In this document: positions 26,167 through 33,227 of the stretch, one piece after another
Layout of the letters: the number at the start of each line of letters is the position of its first letter
Numbering within the stretch: the first letter of the stretch is position 1
NCBI GenBank assembly: GCA_030634465.1
Contig: DAOWAS010000006.1
Span: 1 to 35,933, forward strand
From: Alphaproteobacteria bacterium
GTDB taxonomy: Bacteria > Pseudomonadota > Alphaproteobacteria > Sphingomonadales > SMXR01
Direction of reading: 5' to 3'
Length of the DNA stretch: 35,933 nt
Position numbers and translations under genes: made by a program
The notes under the pieces: generated by a model
What the model was told of the DNA's origin: nothing
The model's database searches: none
Seen by the model: only the letters and a program-made list of their open reading frames with translations

Positions 26167-27066
26167 CTAGGTTGCAATAAACATCCACACACAGGTTAGG
26201 ATAAAAAGGGCTAATGGATAATAACTAGCCCTATCAAACAGCCGTGCGGCGGCGGTACCATTATTGGTGCGCCATAAATATATGGCAGGGCGTAATAATA
26301 AAAAGTAACCAACTATAAGGCTGGCTATTGCCCACGGTATGCTAGGCATAGCAGGTGAAATTATGGATAAAGATGCACTAACCAGCAATGTCGCAATTAT
26401 GCTTAGTAATATAACGATGGCAGATATTTTAGAGCCAAAGCGTGCCGGAATTGTTTTGGCGCCAATGCGTTTATCCTCATCAACATCATTCCAGTCGGCG
26501 GGTATGTTTTGACCACCAACTTCCCACAAGAAAACCCATGTAAAAACTAACAATAAATAATCAATACGCGGTGTTGCGTCTACGGCATAAATAGCGGCAA
26601 TTGGCCCGCAAGCCTTCACCACCCCGCTAAGTAAAATTCGCAGGTGTGTAACCTTTAACAGTTTGCAATATATGGCTTCAAACACCCCGCCAACCAGCAG
26701 GATTAAAACGATAATAGGGTTTAGTAAATATGCCCCGATAAAAGCGATGGATAGCCAAAAAACTATCCATGCCATTGCTGCTTTTTTGCTCAATAACCCC
26801 TGAACCAGTGGGTGGTGGTCGGGCGATGCCTCAACCGAATAGCCAGACTGCACCAAACCGCCATCGTGTTTTTCTTTATCGGCCTGATAACCCAACAAAT
26901 CGTTCAGGGCATAAATGGCGGTATAGCCAGCAAAACCTGTTGTTAGTGCGAGTACGGTAAAACCAAGTGAGGGAAAATGCCCTAACCAAAGCAGGGCGAT
27001 AAATGCAGGTGTAGCAAGGTCAATAATACCGTGTTGGGTGCGGGAAAGGGCGAAAAAACTATTCAT
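26167..27066 (-). CDS. UbiA-family membrane prenyltransferase
   Basis: The 299-residue protein has about nine hydrophobic segments. UbiA enzymes move a polyprenyl group from its diphosphate onto an acceptor, using two Asp-rich motifs and Mg2+. Here the first motif reads NDLLGYQAD, where the usual NDxxDxxxD has Asp at the fifth position; Gly replaces it. The second motif, DWNDVDEDKRIGAKT, is intact. The DGGLVQSGYSVEAS segment after the first motif is also unlike standard UbiA or MenA. The acceptor is not likely to be the usual 4-hydroxybenzoate; the gene context points to a cyclitol. It is the last gene of the five-gene operon, 21 bp after the methyltransferase, with AAAGGA before the ATG. Confidence 0.82.
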   Translation of the reverse strand: MNSFFALSRTQHGIIDLATPAFIALLWLGHFPSLGFTVLALTTGFAGYTAIYALNDLLGYQADKEKHDGGLVQSGYSVEASPDHHPLVQGLLSKKAAMAWIVFWLSIAFIGAYLLNPIIVLILLVGGVFEAIYCKLLKVTHLRILLSGVVKACGPIAAIYAVDATPRIDYLLLVFTWVFLWEVGGQNIPADWNDVDEDKRIGAKTIPARFGSKISAIVILLSIIATLLVSASLSIISPAMPSIPWAIASLIVGYFLLLRPAIYLWRTNNGTAAARLFDRASYYPLALFILTCVWMFIAT

Positions 27067-27087
27067 AAACAGTCCTTTAGGAACAAA

Positions 27088-27789
27088 TTAGCGTTTGTAA
27101 TAGGTCATGTAGTTTACATCAGCACCAGCGCGCATTTTAAAGGTTTTGCTGAACGGGTTGTACATAAATGATGCGACATCACCTAACTGAAAACCATTGC
27201 CACTGGTCCATTGCTCAATTTCTTCTGGTTTGATTAGCTTGCTGTATTCATGGGTGCCGCGTGGTAAAATGCGCAATACATATTCCGCACCAATAATAGC
27301 AAATAAAAGTGCCTTTAAATTGCGGTTTATGGTGGAAAAGAACAAGCAACCATCGGGTTTTAATAATGTGACGCAGTTATCTATAATTTGTTTGGGGTCG
27401 GGCACATGCTCTAATGCCTCAAGACAAGCAACAATATCGTAAGTACCAGCACGTTCATTAGCTAAACTTTCAACATTTTGTAAAAGATATTCTACAGAAA
27501 GACCTTGTTTTTCCGCATGTTGCCTAGCAATTTTTATGGGCATAGGGGCAAGGTCAATACCTGTTGCCACGGCACCCTCCCTTGCCAAAGCTTCGGTTAA
27601 AATGCCGCCGCCGCAACCAACATCAAGTATTTTTTTACCCTTTAAGCTGGTGTTTTTTTTCATGAAATTAACTCTAAGCGGATTAATAACATGAAGCATG
27701 GCCATAGGGCCTTCTTTGTCCCACCACATTTGAGCAAGACGGTCGAACTTTTCTATTTCGCTACTATCTACATTGGCTGTGTTGTTCAT
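27088..27789 (-). CDS. UbiG-like O-methyltransferase
   Basis: The 233-residue protein closely follows UbiG, the SAM-dependent O-methyltransferase of ubiquinone synthesis. It starts EIEKFDRLAQMWWDKEGPM, then has the SAM motif ILDVGCGGGILTEALAREGA. EALEHVPDP, FFSTINRN and PRGTHEYSKLIKPEEIE follow, and it ends ADVNYMTYYKR. It could be the housekeeping UbiG. However, it overlaps the cyclase gene by 26 bases and is followed by a prenyltransferase gene in the same operon. A paralogue that methylates the operon's own product is therefore at least as likely. Confidence 0.85.
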   Translation of the reverse strand: MNNTANVDSSEIEKFDRLAQMWWDKEGPMAMLHVINPLRVNFMKKNTSLKGKKILDVGCGGGILTEALAREGAVATGIDLAPMPIKIARQHAEKQGLSVEYLLQNVESLANERAGTYDIVACLEALEHVPDPKQIIDNCVTLLKPDGCLFFSTINRNLKALLFAIIGAEYVLRILPRGTHEYSKLIKPEEIEQWTSGNGFQLGDVASFMYNPFSKTFKMRAGADVNYMTYYKR

Positions 27790-28957
27790 GGCTTTTTCTT
27801 TCTTTTAAACCAGTGCTTTCTTGCAACCATTTTTGAAAAAATGTCACCGCACTAGTAATGTCGTTAATGGTAATGTCCTCAACGAAAGAGCAAGCGCCAA
27901 TGCTGGTTGGAACAGGAAAGCATTGCACACCATTGCGGTGGTGTTGCCGCTCTAATAACGACTGCATAAGCAGGTCTGCTTCCAAGCCGTGTGATGACAA
28001 CGGTAGCCCCAAATTTAAGGTCAGGGAAAATATGCGATCAAGGTCGGTTTTGCTAAGTATGGATTTTTCAAATGAAATAATTGAGGATAATAAGATATCA
28101 ATTACCACGGCCTCACCGTGTAGTAAGTTAAGCTCTGTTTGCATTTCTAACGCAGGCGAAAAGTTGTGACCAAAGTCCACAGCACGGGCAAGATCAGTTT
28201 CAAACAGGTTTGGCTCAAGCTCAGCTAACATGCTAGTTACGGACATGTTTAATATGTCTTCGCAGTGGCTGTTTTGAAACTGGTTATTAATACTGTCGCT
28301 ACCATGGCGCTCTAACATAAAAAACAGCTCAGGCTCTTTAACCACGGCTAGTTTTAAAATTTCACCAACACCATTTAAAATATCTCTGCGAGGCAGACTT
28401 GTGAAAAATGAGCGGTCTAGCAACACCTGTTCTGGCGGCGAAAAACAGCCTAAGCGGTTTTTATTACTATTGAAGTTTATACCTGTTTTTATGCCAATTG
28501 CGGCATCTACATAGCCCATTAAAGTGGTGGGCACATTTATGTGTGGCACCCCCCGCCGCCAGGTGGATGCAACAAAACCCACCAGATCGGTTGTTACCCC
28601 GCCGCCAATGGCAATAATGGGTTCGTTGCGACGATTAATTGGAAAGTTTTCCAACGCACTTAATACATCTAAATATTGCGGCATGGACTTGTTATCTTCG
28701 CCTGCCTCAAATGGGTGAATGTATGCGGTGATACCATTCTTTTTGAAATAGTTGGCAATGGTATCGCCATAAATATTTAGCACATTTGTATCCACCACCA
28801 CAAAGCGTCGTTTGCCACCAGTTTTATCGTTTGAAGCTAAAAGAGCTTTGTTTTCTGGATTAAGCAGGTCGTGGCAACATGAAATGTCGTAACTGACAGG
28901 GCGTTCAGTGCTTATTTTCCATGATTGTCGGGTGTGGGTCAAAACACTTGGCTCCAT
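27764..28957 (-). CDS. Sedoheptulose 7-phosphate cyclase-like protein (dehydroquinate synthase superfamily)
   Basis: The 397-residue protein belongs to the 3-dehydroquinate synthase superfamily but looks like the branch that cyclises sedoheptulose 7-phosphate (2-epi-5-epi-valiolone synthase and relatives). The NAD loop is IGGGVTTDLVGF (GGG at 118-120), and RRGVPHINVPTTLMGYVDA follows. KTGINFNSNKNRLGCFSPP at 157-175 is the valiolone-type signature in place of the dehydroquinate synthase sequence. Expected metal ligands are Glu199, His264 (DFGHNFSPALEM) and His280 (LLHGEAV), all present, so it should be active. Which C7 cyclitol it makes cannot be decided by eye. The start codon overlaps the end of luxS and no Shine-Dalgarno is obvious, suggesting translational coupling. 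Confidence 0.82.
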   Translation of the reverse strand: MEPSVLTHTRQSWKISTERPVSYDISCCHDLLNPENKALLASNDKTGGKRRFVVVDTNVLNIYGDTIANYFKKNGITAYIHPFEAGEDNKSMPQYLDVLSALENFPINRRNEPIIAIGGGVTTDLVGFVASTWRRGVPHINVPTTLMGYVDAAIGIKTGINFNSNKNRLGCFSPPEQVLLDRSFFTSLPRRDILNGVGEILKLAVVKEPELFFMLERHGSDSINNQFQNSHCEDILNMSVTSMLAELEPNLFETDLARAVDFGHNFSPALEMQTELNLLHGEAVVIDILLSSIISFEKSILSKTDLDRIFSLTLNLGLPLSSHGLEADLLMQSLLERQHHRNGVQCFPVPTSIGACSFVEDITINDITSAVTFFQKWLQESTGLKERKSHEQHSQCR

Positions 28958-29415
28958 TTATTTTGTGAAGCTATCAGGTCTTGTGCTAATTTTTTGGCAC
29001 CAGCTAGGTCATGGTGGTCAGCCTGACCGCAGTTGTCTGGCGTTGCATAAGCCACAGTGTCGGACGTTAGAATGTCATCTAAAATAGCCCTATAAACACG
29101 GCAAACTTCATCAAAGCGGCCTTCGTTTTGTAATATTAAATAAAAACCTGTTTGGCAGCCCATGGGCGCAACAGAGACAAAATTGTCGGATAAATATTTT
29201 CTAAAACCAGCTAGCAGTAAATGCTCAAACGAATGTAGGACACCTGTTGATAAATAGGTTTTATTTGGTTGGGTGGCACGCAGGTCAAAAACATATGTAA
29301 CATCGCCCGCGCTCCCTTTTAGGTAGGACGACATGCGCACATAAGGTGCAACAACTAACCTGTGGTCAATTTCGCCTAGGGTTTCAGGATCCCAACCTAA
29401 TGCTTTTACGTCCAT
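28939..29415 (-). CDS. luxS: S-ribosylhomocysteine lyase (LuxS)
   Basis: LuxS cleaves S-ribosylhomocysteine to homocysteine and DPD, the precursor of autoinducer 2. The 158-residue protein has the metal motif HSFEH (His61, Glu64, His65), the PMGCQTGFY block with the catalytic Cys87, and CGQADHHDL with the third metal ligand Cys129. FDLRATQPN supplies the conserved Arg46. The full active site is present. It lies 2 bp after the TIM-barrel gene and overlaps the cyclase gene by 19 bases. An operon with a SAM methyltransferase gives a simple reason for its presence (recycling of SAH-derived ribosylhomocysteine). A sugar-isomerase role on another substrate is possible. LuxS is uncommon in alphaproteobacteria. 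Confidence 0.92.
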   Translation of the reverse strand: MDVKALGWDPETLGEIDHRLVVAPYVRMSSYLKGSAGDVTYVFDLRATQPNKTYLSTGVLHSFEHLLLAGFRKYLSDNFVSVAPMGCQTGFYLILQNEGRFDEVCRVYRAILDDILTSDTVAYATPDNCGQADHHDLAGAKKLAQDLIASQNKWSQVF

Positions 29416-29417
29416 GA

Positions 29418-30677
29418 TTAATTACCTTGTCTTTGTGGCAGGCAATTAGACAGGTGCGTGTAACTGTCGCTAACAGCCTGTTGCCATGAGTTGATATGGT
29501 GATACAGCTCAACCGTGGCGTAGCCATCAAAGCCACCATCATCTAGTGCTTTGAAACAACTGGTGAAATCTATCTCACCATCGCCAGGAATTATATGGAA
29601 ATGCACCTTGCCAGTTAGGCTATTGGCAACCATTTTGTCCATAAATGGCAAACCTTGCTCGCGTCTGTCAGCCTGACGAAGGTAGTGAATAATTGGTTTG
29701 GCGCGGTCTAATACATAAAAACTCAAGCGTGGCACCGACAGGGCGTAGGTGAAAATTTCATCATCAAAACTGGACGAGTTTTGAGGCAGGTCGTCATATG
29801 CCACAAAAATAATTTCACTCGTACTGCCAAGTTTTTTGCTTATGGCTTTGATGTTTGCTCTGGTGCTTTCATCAACTGCTTGGTCATAAAAATAAGCAGC
29901 GCGGTTTTGCTCTAGCAATAAAAAGTCAGCAGTTTCAGGGAAATAAATTAGATAGTTGGCAAAGTTAAAGTCTAATTCTAGATTGTCAGACATCTCTAGA
30001 ATTTTTAAATTATAGCCCTCAGTTGTATCTGAAACATGCAAATATTTGGTCATGGGCGCGGCCTTGGCGATGGCGTTTATATAATCATCATCTGAGCAAT
30101 AGGCATGGCAAATATCAATATGCAGGCGAAACTTCTCTAACCCCACTTTGTTTATTAGCTCTAACCCTTGCTCCAGTGTTTCAATGTACATGCCCGGCTC
30201 AGGCTCAATGGTTAGGGTAATATCATCGTCGCCAATAAACTCGACACATTCTTGAATACTGCTTATTAGCAAAGCCTCAGGGTCGATGTGAGGGTTGTTT
30301 ACATGCTCATCCCTTATAAAACCGCTACCAAAGCTAACTATTTTAACTCCTAGTGTGCGCGCGATTGTTATTCCCTGTTTAATCAGTTTTATGCGTTGTT
30401 TTCGCCCAGCCAAGTCAACACACATAGCTGATGGGTCATGGGGGCGATCGGCCAGAAAAAACAGTGTGGGTGTTGAAATGCAAGAAGGTTTGATATTGCT
30501 GTTCTCAAAGCGTTGTTTAAGGGCGGTTAGGTCACTATCGCTCATTTCAAATGGGTTAAACTGGTCCATATGAAAGGCCAGTTCAATGCCAGAATAGCCA
30601 GCTTTTTCCACAGCATCAATTGCATCCATCAGGCTTAGGTTTATAAGCCCGTTGGTACTGTAACTTAATTGTATCAC
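29418..30677 (-). CDS. Xylose-isomerase-like TIM-barrel protein with a large insertion
   Basis: The 419-residue protein has the AP-endonuclease-2/xylose-isomerase-like barrel used by many sugar isomerases and epimerases. Probable metal ligands are Glu158 (TIEPEP), Asp188 (HIDICHAY), His214 (YLHVSDT) and Glu390 (YATVELY). The barrel is interrupted after His214 by about 138 residues (219-357) before it resumes with HFHIIPGDGEIDF. A normal family member is ~280 residues. The insertion reads as an alpha/beta segment (SEIIFVAYDDLPQ and LSFYVLDRAK), with no motif I recognise. The frame opens with a GTG at 30686. The second GTG at 30677 has GAGGTGAT at the right distance and is preferred. It is the first gene of the operon behind a perfect FNR box. 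Ebo/EDB clusters also contain a TIM-barrel protein, so a relative of EboE is a candidate identity. Confidence 0.75.
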   Translation of the reverse strand: MIQLSYSTNGLINLSLMDAIDAVEKAGYSGIELAFHMDQFNPFEMSDSDLTALKQRFENSNIKPSCISTPTLFFLADRPHDPSAMCVDLAGRKQRIKLIKQGITIARTLGVKIVSFGSGFIRDEHVNNPHIDPEALLISSIQECVEFIGDDDITLTIEPEPGMYIETLEQGLELINKVGLEKFRLHIDICHAYCSDDDYINAIAKAAPMTKYLHVSDTTEGYNLKILEMSDNLELDFNFANYLIYFPETADFLLLEQNRAAYFYDQAVDESTRANIKAISKKLGSTSEIIFVAYDDLPQNSSSFDDEIFTYALSVPRLSFYVLDRAKPIIHYLRQADRREQGLPFMDKMVANSLTGKVHFHIIPGDGEIDFTSCFKALDDGGFDGYATVELYHHINSWQQAVSDSYTHLSNCLPQRQGN

Positions 30678-30741
30678 CCGTATCACCTCGTTTTTATGCG
30701 CACAAGTGATGTTGTTTTAGTTATTCTGTTAGGTAGCTGCA

Positions 30742-30755
30742 TTGATTTTGATCAA
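30742..30755 (-). promoter_or_regulatory. Perfect FNR/CRP-family box upstream of the cyclase-LuxS-prenyltransferase operon
   Basis: TTGATTTTGATCAA matches the FNR consensus in all ten positions. Its centre lies about 71 bp before the TIM-barrel start on the minus strand. A class II promoter would start near 30707, giving a leader of about 30 bases. The -10 is weak (TAACTA near 30718-30723), as expected for an activator-dependent promoter. The box sits between the hypE stop and the operon, so it should act only on the downstream genes. Confidence 0.75.
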
Positions 30756-30814
30756 TGAATGCTATCAACATGCTGTTTTGTGAAACTGGCGTAAATTTTA
30801 AAAGGTCTGCGTAT

Positions 30815-31867
30815 TTAGCAAATACGAGGCAGAATTTCACCCACAGGCATGTCGAGAATACGCGTGCCGCCAATGGGGGTTTCCAATATGACCATGCCAT
30901 CATTACCACTGGTGGCAGTGCCGATAACTGTGCCTATAACTACTGCTTGTTGGTTATGTTTCTGCATAATTTGAAGCGCTTTATTTTGGTCTTTCGCGGC
31001 GACGAAGGCAATGAAGCAACCTTCATTGGCAATGTGAAGGGGGTCTAATCCGAGAATTTCACAGGCACCGCGCACGGCTTCGTTAACTGGAATGGCAGTT
31101 TCGCTTATGTTAATTTGAAGCTGAGCCGCAGTTGCTATTTCATTCAACACCGCCGCTACGCCGCCACGTGTGGCATCGCGCAGGCAATGTGGCGCAATGC
31201 CAGCTTGTAACATATCTAGAACAGGTTCTGCCAAGGGCGCACAATCGCTTTTTACGGCACCACTTAACGACAGGCCTTCACGCCCTGCCATTACCGCTAT
31301 GCCGTGGCGACCAATGTCACCTGACAATATAACCACATCGCCTGCTTTAACCTTGTTTGGCGCAATGGTGTGTTTATGCTCCAACACACCTATACCAGTG
31401 GTGTTTATGTAAATGCCATCACCCTTGCCACGCTCTACCACCTTGGTGTCCCCTGTGACAATTGCCACACCTGCTACCTCTGCCGCATACCCCATGGCCT
31501 GCACCACCTGCCACAGGGTTTCCATGGCAAGACCTTCCTCTAAAATGAAAGAAGCCGATATATATTTTGCTCGCGCTCCACCCATGGCCAGATCATTAAC
31601 CGTGCCGTTTATGGCTAAACTTCCAATGTTGCCACCGGGGAAAAATAATGGGTTAACCACAAAACTATCGGTGGTCATGGCAATGTGTTCCTGCGGTATG
31701 TTCACAATCGCACAATCGTTGGGCTGAACATCCGTAAAAATGGCGCAAAACATTTTATCAATTAACTGCTGCATCATTCGGCCACCACTACCGTGAGCCA
31801 TGGTTACATATGGATAGTCAGACAAGGGTAGGGGGCAGGTCATATTTTCGGGGTTAATTTTGCTCAT
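30815..31867 (-). CDS. hypE: [NiFe]-hydrogenase maturation protein HypE
   Basis: HypE dehydrates the carbamoyl group on its C-terminal Cys to cyanide, which becomes a ligand of the hydrogenase iron. The 350-residue protein has the PurM-like fold ([28 protein letters not shown]) and ends in PRIC, the required terminal cysteine. [13 protein letters not shown] is the conserved ATP-binding segment. It overlaps hypD by four bases (ATGA). Confidence 0.95.
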   Translation of the reverse strand: MSKINPENMTCPLPLSDYPYVTMAHGSGGRMMQQLIDKMFCAIFTDVQPNDCAIVNIPQEHIAMTTDSFVVNPLFFPGGNIGSLAINGTVNDLAMGGARAKYISASFILEEGLAMETLWQVVQAMGYAAEVAGVAIVTGDTKVVERGKGDGIYINTTGIGVLEHKHTIAPNKVKAGDVVILSGDIGRHGIAVMAGREGLSLSGAVKSDCAPLAEPVLDMLQAGIAPHCLRDATRGGVAAVLNEIATAAQLQINISETAIPVNEAVRGACEILGLDPLHIANEGCFIAFVAAKDQNKALQIMQKHNQQAVVIGTVIGTATSGNDGMVILETPIGGTRILDMPVGEILPRIC

Positions 31868-32973
31868 GCGACCTCCGACTTTTTTATACCGCTAATTTTA
31901 TAACGATAGTATGCGGCACATGCCCCTTCGGTTGAAACCATAGGCGCGCCAAGGGGGTGGTCAGGGGTGCAATTTTTGCCAAACTGTGGGCAGTTTATGG
32001 GTTTTTTCAGGCCTTGAATAATCTCACCACTGATGCAATCGCTACATTCTTTATGCTCACACTCAGCCATGTCAAAACGTAGTTCAGCGTCAAAATTTGC
32101 GTAATTTTTATTAAGGCTCCAACCACTTTCAGGAATCTCACCTATGCCGCGCCATTGCCGTGGGGTTACCTGAAAAACTTGTGATGTTAATTCTTGTGCG
32201 TGAGCGTTGCCACGTTCGCTAACAACACGGGCATATGGGTTTTCCACTTTTGCCTGTTCGTTTTCAAGCTGTTTGATACACATATAAATGCCCTGCAAAA
32301 TATCTACAGGCTCAAACCCCGTTACCACAATTGGTGTTTTGTATTTAACAGCTATTGGTTCATACGCTTGTGTTCCCATAACCGCGCACACATGCCCAGC
32401 GGCAAGAAAACCCTGCACCTTGCTGTCAGGGTTGGAAAGTATAGTTTCCATAGCGGGTGGCACCAATACGTGTGAAACCAGAAGTGAAAAGTTTTCAAGA
32501 CCCATTTCACTTGCCATATGCACCGCCATGGCATTGGCAGGTGCCGTGGTTTCAAAACCAATGGCAAAAAACACAACTTCTTTGTCGGGGTTGTCTTTGG
32601 CTATTTGAACCGCATCAAGCGGTGAATAAACAATACGTACATCGCCCCCAGTGGCACGAACGCTCAACAGGTCTTTGTCCGAACCCGGCACCCGTAACAT
32701 ATCGCCGAATGAGCAGAAAATAACATTTGATAGTGCGGCGATATCAAGCGCTTTATCAATTTTTTCTATGGGGGTAACACAAACTGGACAACCCGGCCCA
32801 TGCACCAGTGTTATGGCGTCTGGCAACAGCTCTTGTATGCCATAACGTATAATTGCATGGGTTTGCCCGCCGCAAATTTCCATAATTGTCCATGGCTTGG
32901 TGGTAATATCGCTTATTGCCGCAATATATTTTTGGGCGGTTTCGGCATCACGGTATTCATCGAGGTATTTCAC
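31864..32973 (-). CDS. hypD: [NiFe]-hydrogenase maturation protein HypD
   Basis: HypD is the iron-sulphur scaffold on which the Fe(CN)2CO unit is built with HypC. The 369-residue protein has CGGQTHAI near the N-terminus, [10 protein letters not shown], and a 4Fe-4S-binding C-terminal region with [21 protein letters not shown] and PLGAPMVS. It is coupled to hypC and hypE by four-base overlaps. Confidence 0.95.
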   Translation of the reverse strand: MKYLDEYRDAETAQKYIAAISDITTKPWTIMEICGGQTHAIIRYGIQELLPDAITLVHGPGCPVCVTPIEKIDKALDIAALSNVIFCSFGDMLRVPGSDKDLLSVRATGGDVRIVYSPLDAVQIAKDNPDKEVVFFAIGFETTAPANAMAVHMASEMGLENFSLLVSHVLVPPAMETILSNPDSKVQGFLAAGHVCAVMGTQAYEPIAVKYKTPIVVTGFEPVDILQGIYMCIKQLENEQAKVENPYARVVSERGNAHAQELTSQVFQVTPRQWRGIGEIPESGWSLNKNYANFDAELRFDMAECEHKECSDCISGEIIQGLKKPINCPQFGKNCTPDHPLGAPMVSTEGACAAYYRYKISGIKKSEVA

Positions 32974-33206
32974 GTTTTCACCTCCTCGATCTGCTCTAGA
33001 TATTCAAATGTCTTATTTGCTTCTTCTTCATTCAAAACCGATATCGCCACCCCAGCATGAACCAGAACATAATCACCTTTTTTTGCCTCGGGAACCAAAA
33101 GCAAACTGGCTTCACGGGTAATGGTGCCAAATTCCACCACGCTCATACGGGTTAAAGTGTCATCTCCGTTGATGGTGATAATTTTCCCCGGTATTGCCAG
33201 ACACAT
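32970..33206 (-). CDS. hypC: [NiFe]-hydrogenase maturation chaperone HypC
   Basis: HypC carries the iron-cyanide-CO unit to the large subunit and needs a Cys directly after the initiator Met. The frame opens at 33221. The ATG at 33206, with GGAGG eight bases upstream, gives the required MCLAIPGKI start and 78 residues, normal for the family. The central [20 protein letters not shown] is also typical. Confidence 0.95.
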   Translation of the reverse strand: MCLAIPGKIITINGDDTLTRMSVVEFGTITREASLLLVPEAKKGDYVLVHAGVAISVLNEEEANKTFEYLEQIEEVKT

Positions 33207-33227
33207 TATTGGTTCCTCCAAAGCGTT

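Noticed and set aside
27764-28957. Housekeeping 3-dehydroquinate synthase (aroB)
   Set aside because: The substrate-site segment is of the valiolone-synthase type, and the gene is not next to aroK or other shikimate genes.
30811-30825. GTATTT-AGC-AAATAC hairpin as the hypE terminator
   Set aside because: It spans the hypE stop codon, is AT-only in the stem apart from the ends, and has no T run after it.
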